Shown piece by piece: positions 26,942-36,248 of a stretch of 64,000 nt of DNA. The stretch covers positions 25,926 to 89,925 of the forward strand of contig CASKJV010000006.1 in NCBI GenBank assembly GCA_949388605.1, written 5' to 3'. Numbering within the stretch: the first letter of the stretch is position 1; every line of letters begins with the position of its first letter. This DNA comes from an uncultured Clostridia bacterium. Lineage in GTDB: Bacteria > Bacillota > Clostridia > TANB77 > CAG-508. Under the pieces are notes generated by a model. The model was not told the DNA's origin and made no database searches. It saw only the letters and a program-made list of their open reading frames with translations. A program made the translations under genes and the position numbers.

Positions 26942-28264
26942 ATGGAACTAGAAAGTTTATCACTTGTTGATTTGAAAAATTTAGCAAAAGATAAAGGAAT
27001 CCCAAATTATTCAAAATTAAAAAAATCAGAACTTATTGAAAAAATTTTGGAGCAATATAATAGCAAAAAAGACGAAGAAACATCTAAACAAGACAATATA
27101 GAAAATATCAAAACAACAACTACTAACGAAGAAATCTCTTCAAATTCTTATAAACTAAATAGTGATAATGATGAATATGTAGAAGGAATTTTAGAACTTT
27201 TACCAGATGGATATGGTTTTTTAAGAGGTGACAATTACTTATCAACTAATAAAGATGTATATGTATCACCAGTTCAAATTAGAAGATTTAAATTAGATAC
27301 TGGTGATAAAATAAAAGGAATTAAAAGAATTCCCAAAGAAGGTGAAAAATTTCCTGCTCTTATTTATGTTGGAGAAGTTAATGGTGAATCACCAGACAAA
27401 GCCATGAAAAGAAAGAGTTTTGATGATTTAATTCCTATATATCCTCAAGAAAAATTAAAATTGGAAACAACAACTTCAGAATATACAATGCGTTTAATGG
27501 ATTTAATGAGTCCAATTGGAAAAGGACAAAGAGGTATGATAGTAGCGCCTCCTAAAGCAGGAAAAACTACTATTTTAAAGAAGATTGCAAATAGCATAAC
27601 AACTAATAATCCAGAAGTATATTTAATTGTACTTCTTATAGATGAAAGACCGGAAGAAGTTACAGAGATGAAACGTTCAATAAAAGGAGATGTAATCTAC
27701 TCTACATTTGATGAACAACCAGAACATCATGTTAAAGTAGCAGAAATGGTTATAGAAAGAGCAAAAAGATTAACAGAACAAAACAAAGATGTTGTAGTTT
27801 TATTAGATAGCATTACTCGTTTAGCAAGAGCATATAACTTAGTAATTCCATCTTCAGGAAGAACTTTATCTGGTGGTTTTGATCCAGCAGCTCTTCATAA
27901 GCCAAAACGTTTTTTCGGTGCTGCTCGAAATACTGAAGATGCTGGAAGTCTAACTGTTTTAGGAACAGCTCTAGTCGATACTGGAAGTAGAATGGATGAA
28001 GTTATTTTTGAAGAATTTAAAGGTACAGGAAACATGGAAGTTTTCTTAGACAGAAGTTTATCAGAAAAGCGTGTATTTCCTGCAATTGATGTTAATAAAT
28101 CAGGTACAAGAAGAGATGAATTATTGTTAAATAGAAAAGAAAATGAAACAGTTAATTTAATTAGAAAAAATTTTTCTAGTTTATCTACAGCAGATTTAAC
28201 AGAAAAATTAATTAATTATATGACAAAAACAAAAAATAATGACGAATTTATAAAATTAATATAA
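26942..28264 (+). CDS. rho: Transcription termination factor Rho
   Basis: Hexameric RNA helicase that releases RNA polymerase. The N-terminal [21 protein letters not shown] is a Rho_N/SAP-like domain, followed by an acidic linker, the RNA-binding cold-shock fold with LPDGYGFLR (about 87-95), and the ATPase core with Walker A PPKAGKTT at 203-210, [12 protein letters not shown], and the Q/R-loop region near [10 protein letters not shown]. Length 440 residues. AAGGGGG precedes the ATG. A hairpin follows the gene. Confidence 0.97.
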   Translation: MELESLSLVDLKNLAKDKGIPNYSKLKKSELIEKILEQYNSKKDEETSKQDNIENIKTTTTNEEISSNSYKLNSDNDEYVEGILELLPDGYGFLRGDNYLSTNKDVYVSPVQIRRFKLDTGDKIKGIKRIPKEGEKFPALIYVGEVNGESPDKAMKRKSFDDLIPIYPQEKLKLETTTSEYTMRLMDLMSPIGKGQRGMIVAPPKAGKTTILKKIANSITTNNPEVYLIVLLIDERPEEVTEMKRSIKGDVIYSTFDEQPEHHVKVAEMVIERAKRLTEQNKDVVVLLDSITRLARAYNLVIPSSGRTLSGGFDPAALHKPKRFFGAARNTEDAGSLTVLGTALVDTGSRMDEVIFEEFKGTGNMEVFLDRSLSEKRVFPAIDVNKSGTRRDELLLNRKENETVNLIRKNFSSLSTADLTEKLINYMTKTKNNDEFIKLI

Positions 28265-28277
28265 TCAATCAAGATAT

Positions 28278-28306
28278 AAAAAATGGGCATTTTGTCCATT
28301 TTTTGC
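28278..28306 (+). terminator. Terminator of rho
   Basis: AAAAATGGG and TCCATTTTT arms around CATTTTG, followed by a T-rich tail. Confidence 0.65.
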
Positions 28307-28408
28307 ATATATCGCATATTACTATTATAATCTACTTTTAACCGCCAATCATGAAACGCACCATGCCTTAAATTGCATTAAATATTTTATCAAATAAGAA
28401 ATATATTA

Positions 28409-28436
28409 TTGATAGATTATAAAAATATGATATAAT
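28409..28436 (+). promoter_or_regulatory. Promoter of the coiled-coil membrane protein gene
   Basis: TTGATA and TATAAT separated by 16 bases, about 50 bases before the ATG. Confidence 0.6.
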
Positions 28437-28484
28437 ATAGATGTTTAAGAATAAAATTTAAAGTAAAGATGGAGGATTTTAAAA

Positions 28485-29222
28485 ATGGAAGAAGAAATCG
28501 AATCAACAAACAGCGAAAATAAAAAAACTAAAAACAAAAAGCTACTTATAATATTAGCTATAATTATATTAATAGGAATTATAGGAATAATATGCTTTAT
28601 AAGTTCATTTGTTAATGAATATTCACAAAGAATAGTATTAGGTAATGAAATAGAAAATATTAATAAAACAGGAAATGTAGACACAGAAATAAAATCAAAA
28701 GGAAAATATGCTGATGTAGAAAAAGCTTTAAAAGACTATATTACTGAATATCAAACTATAGCAACAGAACTAGAAAATCAATATGAAAATGATAAATTTT
28801 CAACATTATTATCAGCAGACAATTATGCAAGTGATGGTCCAGAATTTGCAGAATCAAAGAAATTAGTTTCAGATATAAAAGGCAAAGGGGAAGAAGTGAA
28901 AACAAAATTGTCTGAAATGGTAACAAACGAATACAAAGAAAAAAGAGCATCAGATATGAATTTAACAGGAAAGTATAAAGATTTATTTATAGAGAGTATA
29001 CAAATAGAAAACGAATTAGAAAAAGTTAATAAAACAATTGATAATATTAATAATTATTTAGAAAAAGTAGAAAATATTTTTGATTTCCTAAATGAAAATA
29101 ATGGTAAATGGGAAGTAAAAGATAATACAGTTCAATTTTATGATGCTACATTACTAACAAAATACAATTCTTTAGTTTCATCAGTAAATATAATAGCAAA
29201 TACATTACGTATGGGATTATAA
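28485..29222 (+). CDS. Membrane-anchored helical protein, unknown function
   Basis: A 245-residue protein with an acidic/basic cytoplasmic start, one membrane helix at about 20-41, and an extracytoplasmic domain predicted to be largely helical and coiled-coil forming. I do not recognise the family. It has its own promoter, a GGAGG ribosome binding site, and a terminator. It is the last + strand gene before the long non-coding junction. Confidence 0.7.
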   Translation: MEEEIESTNSENKKTKNKKLLIILAIIILIGIIGIICFISSFVNEYSQRIVLGNEIENINKTGNVDTEIKSKGKYADVEKALKDYITEYQTIATELENQYENDKFSTLLSADNYASDGPEFAESKKLVSDIKGKGEEVKTKLSEMVTNEYKEKRASDMNLTGKYKDLFIESIQIENELEKVNKTIDNINNYLEKVENIFDFLNENNGKWEVKDNTVQFYDATLLTKYNSLVSSVNIIANTLRMGL

Positions 29223-29286
29223 TAAAATTTGCTGTGAAAATAAACTAAATATGAAATTAAAAAATAATTTAATACCTAATTAATGA

Positions 29287-29317
29287 AAAGGAAGTAGAAA
29301 TACTTTCTTTTTTTATT
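29287..29317 (+). terminator. Terminator at the end of the + strand gene block
   Basis: AAGGAAGTA and TACTTTCTT arms around GAAA, followed by seven T bases. Confidence 0.75.
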
Positions 29318-29350
29318 TGTATAAATTATTGATACATGATGATGTTAATA

Positions 29351-29545
29351 TTAATATAAGGGCAAAGTTAATAAATATGATTTTAATACTTTTCTATAGA
29401 GGGAGCGTAGTAGCTCTTATATTAAGTTTATATATAACATTGCACAAAATCAAAGTTTTGTGCAAAAAGGAGTAGGACTTATATATAAAACAGCCAAATA
29501 CCTATACTCCTACATACATCTGATTTTTAGCCGTCTTAATCCTAT
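29351..29545 (+). ncRNA. Candidate structured RNA with pseudoknot
   Basis: Richer in G and C than its flanks. Visible pairings: TTAATATAAGGGC (29351-29363) with 29413-29425, 13 pairs with one G-U; TTTATATATA (29427-29436) with 29480-29489, 10 pairs; a perfect 10-pair hairpin TTGCACAAAA (29440-29449) with 29456-29465; and AGGAGTA (29468-29474) with TACTCCT (29505-29511), which crosses the second helix as a pseudoknot. No reading frame with a start is present. I cannot match it to a known RNA family by eye; the strand and ends are uncertain. Confidence 0.45.
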
Positions 29546-29775
29546 TATTATTCATTATATTACTTTATTTCTTTTGTATTTATATTCTCATATATAATCT
29601 TTTATATTTCTGCTTATATCAATATTTCTATTAAGCTTTAAAATCAAATTTTAGCTATTTTAATTATTTATTTATATAAATTTATTATTATAAAATTTTT
29701 TATCTTTATTTCTAATTTATATCTTATAATTTTTCCAAAATCGCTAAAACCCTTGAAACTCTAGAATAGCCTATA

Positions 29776-30220
29776 TTTTCAGACAACAAACTATATGACT
29801 AATTTTTAAAAACGCCTTAAAATCGATTCTCGTGCGTCGTTATTTTGGCACTTTTAGAGTATTTTTCTAATATGATAATTTACTATATAGATATGAAATT
29901 TTTATAGTAAAATTATTAAAATTAACAACGCACCAGGATAAACAGTTATTTTAGCCAACAAGTTATATTGCTTTAAAATAAAAATGGCTTAAAATCGATT
30001 TTCGCAGGTCAATATTTCGAGCATTTTTAGAGATAATTTAGTATTTATAAGGATTATACAAATAATAATAATAATATATAAATAATAATATATAAATAAT
30101 TATAATAAGATTTATAAAAAATAATAAATTCATATAATGCAAATAAATCAATTTTTAAGTTTAGATGAATAATTTTACAAATATTATAATTAAATTGCTT
30201 AAAAACGATTTTAAAGTTTA
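29776..30220. repeat. Degenerate repeats with a TTAAAATCGATT core
   Basis: Two copies of about 95 bases (29776-29872 and 29949-30043) share a CAACAA...TATAT segment, CTTAAAATCGATT, a TCG..GTC block and CATTTTTAGAG / CTTTTAGAG. A shorter third copy at about 30190-30220 has GCTTAAAAACGATTTTAAAG. Cores are spaced 172 and about 210 bases. The origin is unknown. Confidence 0.5.
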
Positions 30221-30556
30221 TAAATTATAATTTAATTTGTAATCTAACAAAAATTTCTATAAGTTATATTAAAAAATTATAAATACACAAATGTTCGGTT
30301 TTTGAAAATTTTATATATAAAATTAACTTGTACAAAATTAAAATTCCAAAATCCTAATTATATAAATTTTTATAGTTTTAAATTTAAAGTTTTATTTATA
30401 TTCTAATTTTTAAGATATTTTATCTTTATTTTAAAATTATATTTTTCCTTAAATAACCTATTTCCCTATTCCCTACTTAGATTCGCATATTTCATGTTCA
30501 TTGTGTTGCTCTATAGTATTATTTGGCTTTGTTAAAATATTTTTTCACATTATAAT

Positions 30557-30588
30557 TTAAAAGCAAACTATTTCTAGTTTGCTTTTAA
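30557..30588 (-). terminator. Hairpin after the VOC protein gene
   Basis: TTAAAAGCAAACTA and TAGTTTGCTTTTAA form a 14-base-pair stem with a 4-base loop, directly after the VOC gene's stop codon on the minus strand. Confidence 0.7.
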
Positions 30589-30591
30589 AAA

Positions 30592-30972
30592 TTAACAAGA
30601 TATTGTTAATATATTTCCATTGTTATCAAAAATAGCAAATTCATCTTTACCATAAAAAGTTTTATGAAGTTCTTTAGCAATTTTTACTCGATCTTTTAAT
30701 TCATTATAAACTTTTAAAACGTCGTCAACAGTTATAAATAATGTAAATGTTGGTACTATTTCATCTGTTTTTAAAGTCGAATATTCTTCTATTAAATTTT
30801 GTTGTTCTTGAATCATTATAGAGATTTTATCCTTATTTAAAATAGCAAAATTTAAAATTTCTCCTTCTTCTGGAACACTTAATATCTTTTGAAACCCCAT
30901 TTTTTCTTCATAAAATTTTATTGTTTCTTTTACATTTTTAACCATAATATTGGTTGTTATTGTTTCATACAT
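30592..30972 (-). CDS. VOC (glyoxalase/bleomycin-resistance) fold protein
   Basis: A 126-residue protein of the vicinal oxygen chelate superfamily, with two beta-alpha-beta-beta-beta modules: VKNVKETIKFYEEKMGF at the start of the first and FITVDDVLKVYNELKD at the start of the second. Substrates of such proteins range from glutathione adducts to antibiotics, so a reaction cannot be named. GGAGG lies upstream of the ATG. It follows an AraC-type regulator gene by 63 bases on the same strand, so that regulator may control it. Confidence 0.8.
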   Translation of the reverse strand: MYETITTNIMVKNVKETIKFYEEKMGFQKILSVPEEGEILNFAILNKDKISIMIQEQQNLIEEYSTLKTDEIVPTFTLFITVDDVLKVYNELKDRVKIAKELHKTFYGKDEFAIFDNNGNILTISC

Positions 30973-31035
30973 AATCTTATACCTCCAATATGATAATAAA
31001 TAAAATAATATAAAAAGTATTGTAAAAAACGGACA

Positions 31036-31815
31036 TTATTTATAATTTTCTATTATCTTTAATGGAGAAATCCCTGTATATCTCTTTATCTCTCTTATTA
31101 AATGTGATTGGTCATAAAAGCCACATAAATTAGCAATATCTACTAAATTCATATTTTTTTCTAATATTAATGTTAAACATAAATGCAATCTAAGTATATT
31201 TAATAGAACCTTTGGTGATACTCCAAAATTCACTTTAAATACTCTGTATAAGTGCCTTTCATTATATCCTAATTTTTTTGCAATATCTATTACATTTTGG
31301 TCTTTAGGATTATTGTATATCTCTTCCACCATTGTTATAAATGGCATTTCTATTTTATCTTCTGTCTTTTGAAGCAAATAAACTTTTAAATATTCTATTC
31401 TTTCATTAGTACTTTTTAAATTAAATATTTTATGCAAACTAACTTCTTTTTCTATATTATCAAAAGGTATTTCATTATCCATTATTTTATCTGCTTCTAT
31501 ATTAAAAAGCAAATAAAATATACTTGGTTTTAATCTAACTCCCATATAGTCTATGTTTTTATTTAGCTGAAAAGCCTCTGTTTCTTTACTAAATCCTGCA
31601 AAGCAAATTGCTTTATTAGCAAAATCTATCACAATATCAATACAAGCATCTGGCAAAATATTGTTAGCTATGGTTTTATTTAATATATTTTTTGATTTCA
31701 TTGTCCAAATACACATACAATAATTTTCAAGTTCTTTTATATTATATTCTGCATATTCTATATTTTCCTTAAATTCTTTATCTAATAAATATGGTATCTG
31801 TTTTGGATAATACAT
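31036..31815 (-). CDS. AraC-family transcriptional regulator
   Basis: A 259-residue regulator. The C-terminal 95 residues contain two helix-turn-helix units: VIDIAKKLGYNERHLYRVFKVNFG and MNLVDIANLCGFYDQSHLIREIKR, followed by the AraC signature ending TGISPLKI. The N-terminal 150 residues resemble the cupin-like ligand domain often found before this type of HTH (DUF6597 type). AAGGAAGT precedes the ATG. It probably responds to a small molecule and controls the VOC gene downstream; this is inferred from position. Confidence 0.87.
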   Translation of the reverse strand: MYYPKQIPYLLDKEFKENIEYAEYNIKELENYCMCIWTMKSKNILNKTIANNILPDACIDIVIDFANKAICFAGFSKETEAFQLNKNIDYMGVRLKPSIFYLLFNIEADKIMDNEIPFDNIEKEVSLHKIFNLKSTNERIEYLKVYLLQKTEDKIEMPFITMVEEIYNNPKDQNVIDIAKKLGYNERHLYRVFKVNFGVSPKVLLNILRLHLCLTLILEKNMNLVDIANLCGFYDQSHLIREIKRYTGISPLKIIENYK

Positions 31816-32138
31816 ATATTACTTCCTTTCAAAATTATAATTTATGTTACAGATTCAATTCTTTTTCTAAATCATTCATATATATTTTTACTGACTTTTA
31901 AAATATGGGGTTTTACTATAAAATTATTAGTTTCTATTCTTTCTGCAAAATCTAATACTATATTACTATTAATAGTAAAGTATGCAGAATAATTATTTTA
32001 GCATATTTTCAAACAACAAAATATAAATTTTTCAGAGATATTTTATTATAAATATGTTTTTATTTAATTCTATATTTTAAAAAAACTACTCTCTCCTACT
32101 CTATTTTTCTTTTACAATTTTTCTGCAACTAATAAGTA
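31816..32138. other. Intergenic region
   Basis: This 323-base AT-rich stretch holds the upstream region of the AraC gene and a short inverted repeat (TTACTATTAATAGTAA). I see no further gene or RNA. Confidence 0.5.
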
Positions 32139-33221
32139 CTATTTTAATAAATCTTGATTTAATATAACTGTACTGTATATAAATAATACATCTTGATCTT
32201 TAAAGTCAATATATTGACGAAGTAGGTTACTTGAAACATATCTTAAATCAATTAGAGTTATATTCCTATAGTTTTCTACTAATAAAGGAGCCAGACTACT
32301 TCCAAAAGAATCTCTAAATATCAATAGTTCTTTATCAGTTTTAGCATTATTATTTTCAATTTTTATTATTGATGTAGCTCCTGACAAAAATATATCATAT
32401 TTGTCTTTTGTTTCTTTTTTATTATAAATGTCACAAATCTTTTTTGTTTCATAATTATATGTAGTACAATTGTTTATTGTATCATTATTTAAAATATACA
32501 TTTGGTCTGGAGTAACATTTGAATTTCCTTGAACATAATATGTTCCATAAAAATCACCTACTTCAATCTTTTTATAATTATTTTTTATATTTAATAAATT
32601 CATGCTTGATTGTATTTTATCTGCGACATTTATTAAATTTTCCTGTTTCCAGTGAAGATCTGTTTTATAATAATCATCTAATTTTAAATTATCCCAAATA
32701 TCAATATATTTTAAATCTACTAATTTTTTATTCATTATTTCTCTTAACAAATTATAATCAATTTTTAAATGGTCATCATTTTTTAAATAATAGTTTTTAT
32801 CTGGAATAATTGCATAATATACATTCATATTTTTTAAATATTCATCACATATTTTTTTAAATTTATCAGCGTTTTTTTCAACATTTGTTTTATTTAAAGG
32901 ATATTCCATTTTATAAATGGCGCCATCTTTTTCAAAATAGTTGTTATTATCTTTTTGTTTATAAATATTTATACTGTAAAAAGCTTTTACATTTCGAAAA
33001 AAGTCTCTTTCAACAAATTGATCTACTGCATAATTTTCAAATTTACTAGCTGTTTCTCCATTTAATAATTTAGATATAGAAACTTCAGGAAATTGAGATA
33101 AAGCTCTTCTTTCTATGACAGATATTTGTTTGTCTTTAATTGCAATATTTATAAAAAATGTAAAAATTAATAAACTAAAAAAACCAATTGTAATAATTAA
33201 ATTTTTTGTTTTGTTTTTCAC
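32139..33221 (-). CDS. DHHW/AlgX-like O-acetyltransferase partner
   Basis: A 360-residue protein with one N-terminal membrane helix (about 8-27) and an extracytoplasmic SGNH-like domain. DLHW at 188-191 and RDSFGSS with S305 match the Asp-His pair and nucleophilic Ser expected in the AlgX/AlgJ group, which transfers acyl groups onto surface polysaccharides. The start is a GTG 8 bases after AGGAGG. It follows the MBOAT gene by 9 bases; the pair would take an acyl group across the membrane and attach it to an envelope glycan whose identity is unknown. Confidence 0.85.
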   Translation of the reverse strand: MKNKTKNLIITIGFFSLLIFTFFINIAIKDKQISVIERRALSQFPEVSISKLLNGETASKFENYAVDQFVERDFFRNVKAFYSINIYKQKDNNNYFEKDGAIYKMEYPLNKTNVEKNADKFKKICDEYLKNMNVYYAIIPDKNYYLKNDDHLKIDYNLLREIMNKKLVDLKYIDIWDNLKLDDYYKTDLHWKQENLINVADKIQSSMNLLNIKNNYKKIEVGDFYGTYYVQGNSNVTPDQMYILNNDTINNCTTYNYETKKICDIYNKKETKDKYDIFLSGATSIIKIENNNAKTDKELLIFRDSFGSSLAPLLVENYRNITLIDLRYVSSNLLRQYIDFKDQDVLFIYSTVILNQDLLK

Positions 33222-33230
33222 TTTTACCTC

Positions 33231-34616
33231 CTAAAATCTAAAATATAAAAAAGGATTAAAGGAACCATCTATAATATAACTTGTACAAAATAGTAATATT
33301 AAAAATAAAAATATTGGTTCTAATATATTATTGATTTTATTAAATTTGGTATCACTTGTAATATTTTTTAAAAGTGGTGTTGATCCAATTATTCCAACTA
33401 ATATAACTACAAAATAACTTTTAAAATAGTATATACTCTCTTTTGATATGATTGGAATATTTCCTATTCCAATTAATCCTTCAATGTTTTTTATAATCTG
33501 ATTAAAATTTTCTCCACTAAATATAATAAAACTAATCATTACAATAAATAAAACATAAATTCTTTTTAAAAATTTAGGTATTTTTTCTAAAAAACTATTT
33601 AAAAATAATTTTTCTATAATTAGTAATATTCCAAAAAATAGCCCCCAAATTATAAAATTCCATGCAGCTCCATGCCAAAGCCCTGTTAATAACCATACAA
33701 TAAGAATATTCCTTAGCCACTTTATTTTACTTACTCTATTTCCCCCAAGAAAAATATATACATAATCTCTAAACCAAGAACTAAGCGATATATGCCATCT
33801 TCTCCAGAAATCTGTTATGCTTGTTGCTATATATGGATAATTGAAATTTTCTAAAAAGTCGAATCCAAACATTTTTCCAAGACCTATTGCCATATCTGAG
33901 TAGCCAGAAAAATCAAAATAAATTTGAAGCATTACTGCTATTCCATATAGCCAATAATATAAAATACTTAAGTTGTTACTTTGTAAAAATATTTCTGTTA
34001 GTTCTCCCAATATATTTGCTATTAGTACTTTCTTGCCAAGCCCTATTATAAATCTTCTAACACCTAGAGCAAATTTTTCAAATGAATGAGTTCTATTTTC
34101 AATTTGTTCTTCTATTGTCGCATATCTTAAAATTGGTCCTGCTATTAGTTGTGGAAATAATGAAATGTACATTGCAAGTTTAACAAAGTTTTTTTGGACT
34201 TTAGCTTGTCCTCTATACACATCAATAAGATAACTAATCATTTGAAAAGTATAAAAAGATATACCTATTGGTAATGCAACATAAATAAAATCTATTTTAT
34301 TTGTAATCCATAAATTAATATTTTCTATTATGAAATTGAAATATTTAAAATAAATTAATATTCCAACACTTACTACAATTGACAATTCTAAAAATAATTT
34401 AGAATTTTTTTTATATTTACTAATTAAAATACCAAAGATATATGTTGAAATAATTGAAAATATCATCAATAAAGTATATTTTGGTTCTCCATAGAAATAA
34501 AATATTAATGATGATATTAATAATACAATATTTTTATGTTTTCTAGGTGATAGATAATATATTGATAATACAATTGGTAAAAAGTAAAACAAAAAAGTTA
34601 TGCTTGAAAATATCAT
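33231..34616 (-). CDS. MBOAT family O-acyltransferase (AlgI-like)
   Basis: A 461-residue integral membrane protein with about ten or more hydrophobic segments. The MBOAT signature includes YFDFSGYSDMAIGLG, FWRRWHISLSSWFRDY and the invariant His of LTGLWHGAAWNF at residue 315. It is the membrane component that moves an acyl group outward, working with the DHHW protein downstream. AAGGAG precedes the ATG. Upstream on the same strand lies a DUF4358 gene, a frequent companion in Clostridia, with a hairpin between them. Confidence 0.93.
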   Translation of the reverse strand: MIFSSITFLFYFLPIVLSIYYLSPRKHKNIVLLISSLIFYFYGEPKYTLLMIFSIISTYIFGILISKYKKNSKLFLELSIVVSVGILIYFKYFNFIIENINLWITNKIDFIYVALPIGISFYTFQMISYLIDVYRGQAKVQKNFVKLAMYISLFPQLIAGPILRYATIEEQIENRTHSFEKFALGVRRFIIGLGKKVLIANILGELTEIFLQSNNLSILYYWLYGIAVMLQIYFDFSGYSDMAIGLGKMFGFDFLENFNYPYIATSITDFWRRWHISLSSWFRDYVYIFLGGNRVSKIKWLRNILIVWLLTGLWHGAAWNFIIWGLFFGILLIIEKLFLNSFLEKIPKFLKRIYVLFIVMISFIIFSGENFNQIIKNIEGLIGIGNIPIISKESIYYFKSYFVVILVGIIGSTPLLKNITSDTKFNKINNILEPIFLFLILLFCTSYIIDGSFNPFLYFRF

Positions 34617-34629
34617 ATTTTCTCCTTAT

Positions 34630-34672
34630 ATATAAAAATATCGCCTAAACATTTTTTGTGTTTTGGCAATAT
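34630..34672 (-). terminator. Terminator or attenuator between DUF4358 and MBOAT genes
   Basis: On the minus strand AATATTGCCAAAACA pairs with TGTTTAGGCGATATT, followed by TTTTTATA. It lies within a probable operon, so it may reduce rather than stop transcription. Confidence 0.65.
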
Positions 34673-34686
34673 TCCCATTGTTTTTA

Positions 34687-35265
34687 TTAGTACATTTCTG
34701 GAGGTAAATCAATTTCTTCTGCAGTTTTTTCGTATACTTGATTTATATTTCCAGCCAATGATTTAAATCTTTCATAAATAGGTTTAGCTATACCTTCGTT
34801 AGACATCACAAGAAATACTATATCTCCACTACTTGTTGCATATAATTTTTCTGCTTCAACACAAATCCATTTTCTTGTATCTATATTTTCAGACATTTGT
34901 TTTGCAATTTCATCTGCATTTATTCCAGATTTTACTTTTGCAAGAACTAATGAATATGCTTGTGAAGACATAAGTGGTTCAGATACAACTACATATTCAA
35001 AGTTTGTTCCATTTTCAAGACCTGTTATATATTTTACAGAATCATTATTGGTAATATCTAATATTTGACTTTCTAACATTAGTAACTCACTTTCTGGTAT
35101 CTCTTCATAAATTTTATCAACTAATCCAACTAAATCTTCACCACTTTCCATTGGTTCTAGATTTGATTTGTTTTGTTTATTAATTAAAGAATTTACTACA
35201 TAAATTCCTAAAATAATAACTATAACTATAACAATTATAATAGCTACTTTTACTGTTTTATTCAT
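34687..35265 (-). CDS. DUF4358 domain protein
   Basis: A 192-residue protein with an N-terminal membrane helix (about 6-26) and an extracytoplasmic domain with the DUF4358 pattern: a LVDKIYEEIPESELLML helix, a YVVSEPLMSSQAYSLVLAKV-like segment, then a GDIVFLVMS strand. The role is unknown. Such genes often sit beside MBOAT/DHHW pairs in Clostridia, as here, suggesting a part in envelope acylation. AAGGAG precedes the ATG. Confidence 0.75.
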   Translation of the reverse strand: MNKTVKVAIIIVIVIVIILGIYVVNSLINKQNKSNLEPMESGEDLVGLVDKIYEEIPESELLMLESQILDITNNDSVKYITGLENGTNFEYVVVSEPLMSSQAYSLVLAKVKSGINADEIAKQMSENIDTRKWICVEAEKLYATSSGDIVFLVMSNEGIAKPIYERFKSLAGNINQVYEKTAEEIDLPPEMY

Positions 35266-35426
35266 ATTTTTCTCCTTTCTTATTTTTACTTATATGCATT
35301 ATATAATATAGGATAAAAATATTCAACATTCGAATTATTTATATTTTACATTATAGATTATTTAGCTATTTCAAGTGTTTCAATTCTTGTATTACTACAA
35401 ACAGTAAATAGGATTTCAAACATAAT

Positions 35427-35463
35427 AGCAGTATAGTTCCAACTTGAAACTATACTGCTATAT
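35427..35463 (-). terminator. Terminator of the 193-residue protein gene
   Basis: TAGCAGTATAGTT and AAACTATACTGCTA form a 13-base-pair stem; the gene's stop is a few bases upstream on the minus strand. Confidence 0.75.
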
Positions 35464-35469
35464 AAAGAA

Positions 35470-36051
35470 TTAACTTCTATTTTTTCTTAAATTTTCAAAA
35501 TACTTTTTTACTCTCTCAACATTCCCTTTTTTGGCGTTATCAATACTTCTTTTTTCAATTAAATCTACTGTCGCATCATTAACAATATTATGTTTTATTG
35601 CCCGTTCTAAAGCATAATCTATTACTTTTGAATTAACGCCATACATTGATGCAAATTCTATTTTAGGAATATCTGGACTTTTTCCAAAACGTATTGCTAA
35701 ATCTTTAAGCTCTTTTTCTGATATTGCTTCAGCAATATATTTATATCTCTTAGTATACATTTTAGCATACTTAATAACTGTAGAAGTGCCTGCGCCATTT
35801 TTGTGAAGATTTTGATTGGTTATTGATTTTTTCATCATTTTTTCAACAATTATATCTTCCACTAAGTTCTGAGTAACAGCATACTCCAATACTTTATAAA
35901 AACAAGAAAATGTTATTTCATATCTATTAGAAAAATATTTCCGTGCAAATTGTGGTTCTGAATTTGCATATTCTTCTGCAATCTCTTTGCAAAAATTATT
36001 TAATTTTTCTAATGACATAGTTGCTTTTAAATTTTTAAAGTTACTACTCAT
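35470..36051 (-). CDS. Unknown protein with duplicated helical repeat
   Basis: A 193-residue basic protein I do not recognise. Residues about 38-82 and 130-174 are similar: both read as short helices with SNRYxI / ASMYGV, then YALERAIKHNIV / LEYAVTQNLV, then LIEKRSI / MMKKSIT. Each unit resembles a helix-turn-helix-type bundle, so DNA binding is possible but unproven. It has a good promoter, a leader of about 150 bases, a GGAGG ribosome binding site and its own terminator. Confidence 0.6.
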   Translation of the reverse strand: MSSNFKNLKATMSLEKLNNFCKEIAEEYANSEPQFARKYFSNRYEITFSCFYKVLEYAVTQNLVEDIIVEKMMKKSITNQNLHKNGAGTSTVIKYAKMYTKRYKYIAEAISEKELKDLAIRFGKSPDIPKIEFASMYGVNSKVIDYALERAIKHNIVNDATVDLIEKRSIDNAKKGNVERVKKYFENLRKNRS

Positions 36052-36212
36052 GCTTATGCCTCCTATTAAATGTGTTCTAGGTTTTTAGTTCTAATTTTTC
36101 TCTTTAATTTACAATTTCATTAAATTTTATTGTTAAAGTTATCATTTTTTGAAAATTTAATATACTTTCCTCCTTTATTTAATTTTGGAATCATTACTAT
36201 AATTTATATTTT

Positions 36213-36241
36213 ATGATACTACATTTTCATAGTTATGTCAA
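36213..36241 (-). promoter_or_regulatory. Promoter of the 193-residue protein gene
   Basis: On the minus strand TTGACA and TATCAT are separated by 17 bases. It overlaps the end of trkH, which lies immediately upstream on the same strand. Confidence 0.6.
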
Positions 36242-36248
36242 TTTCTAA

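Larger units (their letters stand above)
29223..30591. other. Long non-coding region at the strand switch
   Basis: This 1.37 kb region has no plausible coding sequence on either strand. It contains, in order: the terminator near 29287, a compact candidate structured RNA at about 29351-29545, three degenerate repeats (about 29776-29872, 29949-30043, 30190-30220), very AT-rich sequence with TATATAAATAATAA simple repeats near 30061-30115, and a hairpin at 30557-30588. Genes on both sides point towards it. Confidence 0.7.

Noticed and set aside
29351..29357. TTGATA/TAATAT promoter for the candidate RNA at 29329-29357
   Set aside because: Spacing is right, but a start there would remove the left arm of the longest helix, so either the promoter or the helix is wrong; not annotated.
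30061..30115. Possible CRISPR or tandem array in TATATAAATAATAA sequence
   Set aside because: Simple AT repeats with no constant-length spacers and no cas genes in the window.
31980..31999. dif-like or operator palindrome TTACTATTAATAGTAA upstream of the AraC gene
   Set aside because: Too short and AT-only to distinguish from chance.
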